From Streptomyces tanashiensis (GTDB taxonomy: Bacteria; Actinomycetota; Actinomycetes; Streptomycetales; Streptomycetaceae), in contig NZ_BMRZ01000012.1 of assembly GCF_014648895.1 (NCBI RefSeq), forward strand, positions 177,403-241,402: 64,000 bases of DNA, in the 5' to 3' direction. Under the pieces are notes generated by a model. It saw only the letters and a list, made by a program, of their open reading frames with translations, did no database searches and was not told where the DNA came from. Position 1 is the first letter of the stretch, and the number at the start of each line of letters is the position of its first letter. Of the stretch, positions 34,475 to 42,031 are shown piece after piece. Position numbers and translations under genes: made by a program.

Positions 34475-36571
34475 ATGGCTGACATCGAGCAGGCATTCGA
34501 CGAGTTCCTCGTCGCGGAGCCGAAACACTGGCTGGCGGGGCGCTTCGGTGAGCACATCGAATCGGTGCTCAACGAGGAGAGGAGCGCCGAACTGCCGGCG
34601 GACGTCAGGGAGATGCCTCGTCTGGAGAGCAACTTCTTCCACGACGCGGTGGGAACCGATGCCGCCACGCTCTGGTACCTGCCGGAGTTCACCCTGATCG
34701 ACGACCAGCTCGGCGAAGACCCGAAATTCGCATTCGACGCCGAGCAGCCCGGCAGCGTCGCAGAGGACGGAGGCCCCTTCAACACCGCCGTCCTGAAGGT
34801 GTCGATCGATGCCGTGATCCCTGAGCATCTTCTCTCAGCCGAGGCGGAGTTCAGCCTGCGGCCGGTGCCGGACCTGGACCCGGGGGTCACGCTGATCATT
34901 CCCCTCACGGGCAACGATGGAGTGGTCACCGATGTTCCGGTGGAAGGCACCACGAAGCGCAACGGAGAGACCGGGTTCGTCGCCGGCTTCGAGCTGAGCG
35001 GTTTTCTGGTCGAGGCCGCCTATGCGCACCTCACCCGCAGCGGCGGGTTGAGGCTGGAGTTCGCTCCGACGTACTCCGGCTATCAGACGGCTCTCGTGAC
35101 GGAGCCCGACGTCGGATTCCCGGTGCACGGTTCGATCTTCCACGGATTCCAGTTCGAGGTGTTCGGCGACGGCGGCAACACGGCCGGCGCCCCCTTCCTG
35201 CCTCTCTTGATCAACCAGATCGGCCGATACGTCTTCTTTCCCTCGAAGGCGCGATTCCATCGCACCCTGCGCCTCGGGCTGAAGTTCAACACCGACGCCT
35301 ATCGCAGCCGGTTCACGATCACGTCCATGGGCCTCAGCCGGCACATCATCGACATCAAGGACCTCAGCGAATTCGCGGGACAGCGCTCCGAGTACCGCGA
35401 ACTGACCACGCTCGGCAACATCTCGGACAAGTACCCCTCGGTCCGGCGCGTCTTCTTCGGCCAGGTCAGCGGCACGGTGATCGCCGTACCCGCCGCCTAC
35501 GGGATTCTCGTCACCGCGCAGGGCGCCCGCGCCTCCTGCGACTCCATCGTCGACGAGTCGCCCGCCACCCTCAGCGGCTGCCGGTTCCACTTCACCTTCA
35601 CCGTCGCGCCGATGGTCGACCCGATCGACATGGCCCGTCTGCGAGCGGATGTCCCGGACATCCCGGAGGCCGTCGGCCGTACCCTGCGCGTCGCCCTGCC
35701 CGGCGGCCTGGACTCCCGTACCCCGTCCACCCTGGACGGCTTCCCGGCAGGACGGGCGGCGTTCGCCGACGGCGACGGAACGACCGTCACCGTCAGCGTC
35801 GACATCACCGACGACCGGCCCACACCTGCCACGACCACCGTCAACCTCTTCCTGCAACAGCTCGCCGCGACCGGGCCGCCGCCGCTGTTCGGCTCCCTCG
35901 CGGTCCGGCTCGACGACGTCTTCCCCCAGCCCGTCCGCACCTCGCTGCTGCTGAACCTGCGCAACACCGCCCACAGTGACGAACTGTCCACCACAGGACA
36001 GCCCGGACCACCGCCGAGCACCAAGGCCCTCAACCAGGGGCCGCTCGACCTCAAGCTCCTCCGCTGCGCCGACATCCGGGACGGAGCGGAACCCGGTCCG
36101 GTCGTCCCCCTCGGCGGCCAGGTCCTGGCCGCCCTGCAGACCACCACCCTCGCGGGCGTCGGAGCGGGCACCGAGGTCGCGGTGCAGCGTGCTCTGGAGG
36201 TGGCGGCTCCGCTGCCGAAGGCCGCGATGCTGACGTTCCTGGCCTTCCGCACCCACACCGTGCAGGAGGTGCAGCACCCGCTCACCGTGAACGCCGCCGG
36301 TCTCAACTTCACGGCGGAGGGTGTCAGCACGATCAAGGTCGACATCACGCTCGCCGCCAACCCCGGCGACTCCGCCCCCTCGTTCACGCTGAGTCCGTCC
36401 CACACCGTCGACTTCGTGCACGTGTCGCTGCCGGTGGACTCCGCCGTCAGGGGCCTGGACAGCACGGTCCTGCTGACCCTGACCACGACCTCCGGCAGCC
36501 GGACCGTCTCCGTCGTACACGATTTCGTCGACGCGCCCATCCTCGTCGTCACGTCGTCGACGATCCACTGA
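34475..36571 (+). CDS. Large unrecognised protein, second copy of the 698-residue pair
   Basis: The product of 698 residues is the paralogue of the protein at 26433-28526, from EQAFDEFLVAEPKHWL to the identical terminus LVVTSSTIH, with few length differences. The two are on opposite strands, so this is not a simple tandem duplication. Conserved positions cluster in FFGQVSGTVIA, GCRFHFTFTV, PIDMARLRADV and VDFVHVSLPV. The N-terminal third (WYLPEF, EDPKFAFD) is the most divergent, which suggests that part determines specificity. There is no signal peptide. A GGGGAGAG site lies before the ATG. It sits between the two members of the second pair, so genes alternate between families. Confidence 0.75.
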   Translation: MADIEQAFDEFLVAEPKHWLAGRFGEHIESVLNEERSAELPADVREMPRLESNFFHDAVGTDAATLWYLPEFTLIDDQLGEDPKFAFDAEQPGSVAEDGGPFNTAVLKVSIDAVIPEHLLSAEAEFSLRPVPDLDPGVTLIIPLTGNDGVVTDVPVEGTTKRNGETGFVAGFELSGFLVEAAYAHLTRSGGLRLEFAPTYSGYQTALVTEPDVGFPVHGSIFHGFQFEVFGDGGNTAGAPFLPLLINQIGRYVFFPSKARFHRTLRLGLKFNTDAYRSRFTITSMGLSRHIIDIKDLSEFAGQRSEYRELTTLGNISDKYPSVRRVFFGQVSGTVIAVPAAYGILVTAQGARASCDSIVDESPATLSGCRFHFTFTVAPMVDPIDMARLRADVPDIPEAVGRTLRVALPGGLDSRTPSTLDGFPAGRAAFADGDGTTVTVSVDITDDRPTPATTTVNLFLQQLAATGPPPLFGSLAVRLDDVFPQPVRTSLLLNLRNTAHSDELSTTGQPGPPPSTKALNQGPLDLKLLRCADIRDGAEPGPVVPLGGQVLAALQTTTLAGVGAGTEVAVQRALEVAAPLPKAAMLTFLAFRTHTVQEVQHPLTVNAAGLNFTAEGVSTIKVDITLAANPGDSAPSFTLSPSHTVDFVHVSLPVDSAVRGLDSTVLLTLTTTSGSRTVSVVHDFVDAPILVVTSSTIH

Positions 36572-36660
36572 CGACCGCGACCGTCGGCCGCCGGCCCCGT
36601 GTTCCCCTGACGACAACCCTCCGACCACACGAACTCCCTCCACCGACTGGGGTGTGTGCG

Positions 36661-37899
36661 ATGCCAGACAGCGTCTTCCCCGCAGGGCCGGTCTTCGGGC
36701 CCGACTCGCTCGTGATCGACATCGACGGCGGCGGGCCGGGAGATCCGGCCGTCGGCGTCCACATCCGGCCCGACGCGCTCAACGCCGGCCTCGCGGCCGC
36801 GGGCCGACCCACCCGGTACTACTTCCAGCCGCCGCGGGTGACCGTGGCGACCCGGTCCGGCAGCTCCGACCTCGACTTCTCGGCCACCGCCATGGTCCGG
36901 GCCCCCGTGACTCCCCAGCCCGAGTACCTGGGCGGCTCCTGCACGTTCGCGTGTACGGCTGCCCTGCCCGAAGGCGCGGAGGCCCGCATCGTCCAGAAGC
37001 TCACGGACCACGACCACGCCGATCCGCCCGCCCGGATCGCCTCCCTGTTCGCCCACGGGTCCGGGAGCCCCGCACCCGAACTCGTCATGGTGCCGATCAC
37101 GGCCAACGCCGTGTCATGTGTCGTGGAGCACCCGCCCAGCGGCCCCGGCCCGCTGCTCATGAGCGTCCAAGGGGGCTCGGGAGGCGGCATCGACATCCAG
37201 GCACGCAGCTCCTTCCTGGTGTCCTTCAGTCCTGCCGCGGCGGAAGCGGTCGTGACCAACCTGCGGGACGCCGCCGCGCCGCCGTTCCTCGTCCGCAACG
37301 TGCTCACCGAACTCTTCGACACCGGGCAGGCGACCATCACCACGGACGTCGACATCGACATCGACAAACTGCACGGGGTCTTCGCGGCGGCCGTGCCGCC
37401 GGGCGAACCCTGGCCCGGCGGCGGGGCCGCGGGCGCCGCGTACCGCGCCGCGCTCACGGCCGGCGCCGTGCGTACCCACGTGACCGAGACCCGCCCGGCC
37501 ACCAGCGGCAACGACACGGCGCCCACCGGGACCGGCCCCACGCCGACCGTCGGCCCTGTGCTCCTGGGCTCCTCCGTCGCCTCATGGCTCAGCGATACCG
37601 ACGAACTCCGGAAGGCGGTCTTCAGCCTTGCCAAGGGATCGCTCTTCGACGTCACCGACGCCGATGCCCCCCAGGCCGGCCAGGGCGGACCCCCCGCACC
37701 CGCGTGGTGGACCGAGGTCTTCGGCGACGCGCGGGTGACGCTCAAGAGCGAAGCGCCCACCGGGGGCGTGCACCTGCAGCAGGTCCTGATCACTCAGGGC
37801 ACTGTCGCCGTCGAGCGCACGATCGAAGGCGGTCTGGCAGAGGTGGCCGCGGCGGCCCGTACCGAGCTGGACAAGTACCTGACCGTGATCGCCATTTGA
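36661..37899 (+). CDS. Unrecognised protein, short member of the second paralogous pair
   Basis: The product has 412 residues and matches the N-terminal two thirds of the 678-residue protein at 32340-34376, stopping just after the block VERTIEGGLAEVAAAARTELDKYL. The absence of the C-terminal region looks like a genuine domain difference rather than a truncation, because the stop is clean and a strong hairpin follows. The start region VFPAGPVFGPDSLVIDIDGGG aligns with the start of the longer copy. The ATG at 36661 follows GGGGTG; a GTG nine bases upstream is possible. The function is unknown. Confidence 0.7.
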   Translation: MPDSVFPAGPVFGPDSLVIDIDGGGPGDPAVGVHIRPDALNAGLAAAGRPTRYYFQPPRVTVATRSGSSDLDFSATAMVRAPVTPQPEYLGGSCTFACTAALPEGAEARIVQKLTDHDHADPPARIASLFAHGSGSPAPELVMVPITANAVSCVVEHPPSGPGPLLMSVQGGSGGGIDIQARSSFLVSFSPAAAEAVVTNLRDAAAPPFLVRNVLTELFDTGQATITTDVDIDIDKLHGVFAAAVPPGEPWPGGGAAGAAYRAALTAGAVRTHVTETRPATSGNDTAPTGTGPTPTVGPVLLGSSVASWLSDTDELRKAVFSLAKGSLFDVTDADAPQAGQGGPPAPAWWTEVFGDARVTLKSEAPTGGVHLQQVLITQGTVAVERTIEGGLAEVAAAARTELDKYLTVIAI

Positions 37900-37922
37900 C
37901 GGCTGCCATCTGACAACGACCG

Positions 37923-37960
37923 CGCCGCAAGGGCTGACGAGCACGTCAGCCCTTGCGGCG
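37923..37960. terminator. Strong bidirectional terminator at the right end of the unusual locus
   Basis: Perfect 17-base arms (CGCCGCAAGGGCTGACG and its complement) flank a 4-base loop, between two convergent genes. It marks the end of the rightward series that begins at 29163. Confidence 0.85.
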
Positions 37961-37966
37961 GCCACG

Positions 37967-38719
37967 TCAGCCCTGTGCGGCGGCCGCCAACGCGGTCAGT
38001 ACGCGCTGGGTCTTGCTGTCGGCGACCTCGGACAGCGTCACTCCGCGTGCGAGCACGGCTTCTTCCAGCTTGCGCAGCTTGCGCTCGGCCCGTTCCTCGA
38101 ACTCCTCCGCGTCGTCGCCGTCCTTGGGCTTCACGCGGATCGAGGCCTCCAGGAAGTGCAGACCGGCGGCCGACCATGCCTCCAGGTCGACCTCGAGGTC
38201 ATCGAGCGGAACGTCGTCCACCTTCGTCGAGAAGATCGGCCCCAGAGCGACCAGCCTGTCGAACTCGACGTCGCGCGCGCAGGCGTGCAGGAACTGGTCC
38301 TGCACCGCGTCGAGCGGCACGGAGGAATCCGCCCCTGGCTCCACCGCGGGCGCCAGTGTGCCCGACGGGTGGGTGTGCGCCAGGGAGGCCGCCAGCACCC
38401 GGCCGTTCCTCGACAGGTCCTGCTCGATCTTGTACGTGATCGGCGCCACTTCGAACGGGTCCTGGAACCGGCCGACCAACTGTTCGTGGGTGCAGGGGCG
38501 CAGCTTGACGACCAGGTCGTCCGGACCGCCGCCGATCCTGAACCGTACGATCACACCGCCCTCCAGCAGCAGCAGTTTCCCCTGCGCGACGCCGTCCTGG
38601 TCCTCGGCGAACCAGATACGACGCGTCATCATCGCGCCCTGCCCGGAACCGAGAGCCGACAGCGCCCCCGCGACGTCGCCCTCGATGTTGACCTTGATCT
38701 CGACCGGCAGCAGGTCCAT
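37967..38719 (-). CDS. CYTH-like (triphosphate tunnel) domain protein, tentative
   Basis: The product of 250 residues starts LPVEIKVNI, has RRIWFAEDQ and GKLLLLEGGVIVRFRIGGGPDDLVVKLRP, and later a basic/acidic helical region (FEERAERKLRKLEEAVLARG). An early E-x-K strand, an Arg-rich strand and a strand reading VVKLR are the pattern of the CYTH/TTM fold, which binds triphosphates in a beta tunnel. I see only some of the expected charged positions, so activity is uncertain. The gene converges on the unusual locus and shares its terminator, so it may belong to the locus or be an independent neighbour. Confidence 0.5.
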   Translation of the reverse strand: MDLLPVEIKVNIEGDVAGALSALGSGQGAMMTRRIWFAEDQDGVAQGKLLLLEGGVIVRFRIGGGPDDLVVKLRPCTHEQLVGRFQDPFEVAPITYKIEQDLSRNGRVLAASLAHTHPSGTLAPAVEPGADSSVPLDAVQDQFLHACARDVEFDRLVALGPIFSTKVDDVPLDDLEVDLEAWSAAGLHFLEASIRVKPKDGDDAEEFEERAERKLRKLEEAVLARGVTLSEVADSKTQRVLTALAAAAQG

Positions 38720-38865
38720 GACTTCACTCCTGCACGCGCGTCAGAAAGCCCATGAAACGGTCCATTCCAGGATATCGACACCGCTTCCGGGCCGCAGTCC
38801 GGATCCCCCGCGCACCCTGCCTCTGACCTGCACGGTCACCGACCGGCCCTCCTCCATGCCGGCTC

Positions 38866-39234
38866 TCAGACCATCCGGCCCCCGAAGGGGCCTCCCAGTC
38901 CGTAGTAGGTGCCCAGCTCATAGCGGTAGCCGGGGTCGTCGAGGTGCTTCTCGCGGTGGAACTCGGGAGCATCCTTGATCTGCTCCTTGGTGTGGTCGAC
39001 GAAGATCTTCCGTTCGTCGACGTCGATCCGCACCACGGTGGCGGCCGGAAGGAGGACCTCCTTGCCGAAGATCCATGCCCCCGTGTCCACGACCAGGTAG
39101 GCGTCACCGACCTCGTCGGAGTGCTTGTCCACCTTCCCGATGCGGCCGTCGACCGCCTCGACCTTGTAGCCGGTCAGTACGGTGCCGGCCAGATGACCCG
39201 CGGTCGACCTGTAGCTCCACACGTGCTCGCTCAC
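38866..39234 (-). CDS. PRC-barrel domain protein
   Basis: The product of 122 residues contains a PRC-barrel: AGTVLTGYKVEAVDGRIGKVDKHSDEVGDAYLVVDTG, IFGKEVLLPAATVVRIDVDERKIFVD and then TKEQIKDAPEF. Stand-alone proteins of this kind in actinomycetes are linked to stress responses, but their partner is unknown. The frame is open far upstream; I chose the GTG at 39234 because a GGAGGAG lies 11 bases before it and the conserved domain starts immediately after. Confidence 0.8.
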   Translation of the reverse strand: MSEHVWSYRSTAGHLAGTVLTGYKVEAVDGRIGKVDKHSDEVGDAYLVVDTGAWIFGKEVLLPAATVVRIDVDERKIFVDHTKEQIKDAPEFHREKHLDDPGYRYELGTYYGLGGPFGGRMV

Positions 39235-39478
39235 GCGAAAACAACTCCTCCGGTAGGCGAGGACGGTCGGCGGATCGCCGCCGTCCCCTTTCTCGGTGTG
39301 TCCTTCGCGGCGGGGCGCGATCCCCGCCTGGGCATCGCCTGCCCCGGGTCGCGCCATGCATGCCCCGGGGCTTCTCCCGGCCGTGGGCGGAGCGGGCCGG
39401 ACGGCGGGCTCGCGTCGTAGCCTTGTAAGCGCCGCCCACGACGGGTGCGGCCTCGACACCGACCGGCAGGAAGACAGC

Positions 39479-39814
39479 ATGGACGGCTCCCTCTGGCTCA
39501 TCGTGGCCGTGGTTCTCGTGCTCGTGGTGGCGGGATGCGCGGCCGTTCTGCTCGTCCGCGTCTTCCGGGCCCGGCGGCTGCTGATGGACGCCGGCGTCCC
39601 GTTGCAGTCCAAGGCCCTGTTCTGGGCGGCGGTGGTCTACACGATCTCGCCGATCGATCTGATCCCGGACCCGGTCTATCTCGACGACATCGGTTTCCTT
39701 CTGCTCGCCCTGCGGGCCTTGCACGCGGCCGTCGCAAAGAGCGGGGCGGGCCCCGGGGGATTCCCCGTCCCGGCCGGTCCGGACGCCGTCCGGGAGCGGC
39801 TCCGGCGGCCCTGA
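39479..39814 (+). CDS. DUF1232 (YkvA-type) small membrane protein
   Basis: The product has 111 residues with one N-terminal membrane helix (WLIVAVVLVLVVAGCAAVLLV). The DUF1232 core follows: VPLQSKALFWAAVVYTISPIDLIPDPVYLDDIGFLLLAL. The SPIDLIPD motif is the family signature. No function is established. The gene is convergent with the phosphatase gene that follows and divergent from the PRC-barrel gene. Confidence 0.85.
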   Translation: MDGSLWLIVAVVLVLVVAGCAAVLLVRVFRARRLLMDAGVPLQSKALFWAAVVYTISPIDLIPDPVYLDDIGFLLLALRALHAAVAKSGAGPGGFPVPAGPDAVRERLRRP

Positions 39815-39863
39815 GGCGCCGGAACCGGCCCCGGCGTGCGGACACCCGCGGGAGAGGCGCCCC

Positions 39864-39909
39864 CAGGAGGGGCGTCCTCAGGGGGCCCCTCAGGAGGGGC
39901 GTCCTCAGG
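39864..39909. repeat. Two copies of a 19-base repeat, period 27, between convergent genes
   Basis: CAGGAGGGGCGTCCTCAGG occurs at 39864-39882 and 39891-39909. The copies are themselves partly self-complementary (AGGA/TCCT) and the spacer GGGGCCCC is palindromic, so the region can fold and may act as a terminator for both flanking genes. Confidence 0.6.
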
Positions 39910-39920
39910 AGGGGCAGGCT

Positions 39921-41723
39921 TCAGGAAGGCAGGTTCTGTTCCGCCCAGACCACCTTGCCGGTCACGGTGCGGCAGGAGCCCCAGCGGCGGCACAGCATGT
40001 TGATGAGCTGGAGCCCCCGGCCGCCCTCGTCGCTGAGATCCGCGTGCTGGATCTGGGGCAGGTCGGGACCCGTGTCCGAGACCTCCACGACGAGGCGGTC
40101 CCCGCGCAGCAGCCGGATTCTGCCGGGGCCGTTGCCGTAGCGCAGGGCGTTCCCGACGAGTTCGGAGACGACGAGTTCGAAGACGTCGGCGAGCTCCGTC
40201 AGATCCCATGTGGCGAGCTGGTCCGTGACCAGGTGCCGGGCGACCGACGCCGCCCGCCCTCCCTCCGGCAGCTGCCACTCCCGCAGGTCGGCCGCATCCT
40301 CCGATTCCGTCCTCGCGACGAGGAGAACGGCCTCGTCGAAACGGGCGGCGTCGGCCGGGGCGCACCCGATCAGGCCGCCCGCCTCGAGAGCCTCGGGTGC
40401 CAGGCCGCGCGCCGCGGTGCGCAGACAGTCCAGCTGGTCGTCGATGTCCGCGTGCCGGGACTTGACGAGACCGTCCGTGTACATGGCCAGGCTGCCGCCC
40501 CTGGGCACCTTCAGCCGGATCGGATCGTACGGAATCACTCCCGCTCCGAGCGGCGCGCCGACGGGTACGTCCACGAACTCGGCCGAGCCCTGTCCGTCGA
40601 GGAGCAGCGGTGGCAGGTGCCCGGCGCTGGCCAGCGTGTAGGTGGAGTCGGCCGGGTCGAAGACGGCGCAGAGGAAGGTGGCGACCTGCTCGTCCTCCAG
40701 GTCACGCGTGGCGAGGTCGAGCCGGGCCAGGACGCGCTCCGGGGCCATGTCCAGGGTCATCAGGGTGCGGGCCACCGTCCGCAGGCGCCCCATGGTGGCG
40801 GCCGCGGGCAGCCCGTGGCCCATGACGTCGCCCACCATGAGGGCCGTACGTCCGCCGGGCAGGGCCATCACGTCGTACCAGTCGCCGCCCACGCCGTGGT
40901 GGGCCGCCGAGGGCGCGTACTCGGCGTGCACGCGCAGTCCGGGCGTCACCGGGGTCGCGCGCGGCAGCAGGGCGCGTTGCAACGAGACGACGTGCTCGCG
41001 CTCGCGTCCGTACAGCCGGGCGTTGTCGATGTAGACGGCGGCCTGGGAGGCGAGCTGTTCGGCCAGCGCGAGGTCGGTGGAGGAGAACGGTGGTGTTCCG
41101 CGGCCGCGGACGAAGTCCGCGCTGCCGAGCAGCAGCCCGCGGGCGATCAGGGGCACGGCGAGATAGCTGTGCACTCCGGCGGCTCGCATCTTCGCCGCGG
41201 CCCGCTCCGTGGGCGCGACCTTGACGTAGTCGTCGTGCCTCATGCGGCTCACCAGGACCGGTCGGCCCTGTCGCAGACAGTAGCGGTGGAGCAGCGTCTC
41301 GTGGGCCTCCTCGGCGTTCGCCGAGGTCGTCTCGCCCACCGGAGTGGGCTCCAGGGAGGAGAGCGTCTCGACGGCGCACAGGGCGGTGGCCCGCATGAGC
41401 GGGGTGCCCGTACCCGTCCAGCGCGCTCCCTCGTCGCCCCGCAGGACGCTCTCCAGGATGTCGACGGCGGCGCCGTCGGCGAAGCGGGGCACGGTGAACT
41501 CGGCCAGCTCCTGGGCGGTGCGTTCCAGGTCGAGGGTGGTGCCGATCCTGGAGCCGGCGGAATTCAGCCAGGCGAGTCGACCGCGCGTGGTGAGCCGGTC
41601 GAGGGGCACCTCGCCGCCGCCCCGGGCGAGCCGCCTGCGGGCACCGGCCGAGCGGTGCGCCGCGGCACCCTTTCCGGCCGAAGCGCGGGCGGCCAGGCGC
41701 CGCCTCCCCTCGCCGCCGTTCAC
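39921..41723 (-). CDS. GAF - SpoIIE/PP2C phosphatase - HATPase regulator
   Basis: The product of 600 residues has three domains. A GAF sensor (about 60-245, SYLAVPLIARGLLLGSADFVR) comes first. A PPM/SpoIIE phosphatase (about 260-450) follows, with GGDWYDVM, VGDVMGHG and YTDGLV supplying the metal-binding Asp residues. Last is an HATPase (about 475-595) with FELVVSELVGNALRYGN. Such proteins control anti-sigma cascades by dephosphorylating STAS antagonists, while the HATPase end can bind or phosphorylate them. It could act on the SigB/F system at 18.7-20.2 kb, but that is only a possibility. The GTG at 41723 has GGGAGG 9 bases upstream; the longer frame is not supported. Confidence 0.88.
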   Translation of the reverse strand: MNGGEGRRRLAARASAGKGAAAHRSAGARRRLARGGGEVPLDRLTTRGRLAWLNSAGSRIGTTLDLERTAQELAEFTVPRFADGAAVDILESVLRGDEGARWTGTGTPLMRATALCAVETLSSLEPTPVGETTSANAEEAHETLLHRYCLRQGRPVLVSRMRHDDYVKVAPTERAAAKMRAAGVHSYLAVPLIARGLLLGSADFVRGRGTPPFSSTDLALAEQLASQAAVYIDNARLYGREREHVVSLQRALLPRATPVTPGLRVHAEYAPSAAHHGVGGDWYDVMALPGGRTALMVGDVMGHGLPAAATMGRLRTVARTLMTLDMAPERVLARLDLATRDLEDEQVATFLCAVFDPADSTYTLASAGHLPPLLLDGQGSAEFVDVPVGAPLGAGVIPYDPIRLKVPRGGSLAMYTDGLVKSRHADIDDQLDCLRTAARGLAPEALEAGGLIGCAPADAARFDEAVLLVARTESEDAADLREWQLPEGGRAASVARHLVTDQLATWDLTELADVFELVVSELVGNALRYGNGPGRIRLLRGDRLVVEVSDTGPDLPQIQHADLSDEGGRGLQLINMLCRRWGSCRTVTGKVVWAEQNLPS

Positions 41724-42031
41724 TCTTTCGACCTCCCGACAGGAACTCGATGCTGTCGGTGCCCAGCATGCACCCTTTTCCGGCCGACTGGCTTGCTCCT
41801 GGCCGGGTCGGCGGGGAAGACGGGCTGCGGCGGTCCTCCGCCTGGCGGTGTGGTCGGGGGGACGGGACATCCGGTCGCCGGGCGGTCACGCACGGTGACC
41901 GTTTTCCGGGCCGGCCTCGGAAGAGGCGCCTGACCCCGCTCTGCCGGGTCAGGCGCCTCTCCGTGGTGTCGATCGACCGCGTCGATCAGCGGCGGCTCCG
42001 GGCCGCTTCGCTCATCGCAGCGTCGCGTCGC
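41724..42031. other. Intergenic region between the phosphatase and collagenase genes
   Basis: This stretch of 308 bases contains the upstream region of the leftward phosphatase gene and the terminator of the leftward collagenase gene. I see no gene and no other clear motif. Confidence 0.5.
41923..41959 (-). terminator. Terminator of the collagenase gene
   Basis: Perfect 14-base arms GAGGCGCCTGACCC and GGGTCAGGCGCCTC flank a 9-base loop, about 75 bases after the collagenase stop codon. Confidence 0.8.

Noticed and set aside
34835..36643. A 602-codon minus-strand frame opposite the second 698-residue protein
   Set aside because: It is a shadow of the plus-strand gene, which is confirmed by its paralogue; the antisense translation has no family-like pattern.
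39839..39910. Short CRISPR-like array
   Set aside because: There are only two copies with an 8-base spacer and no cas genes.
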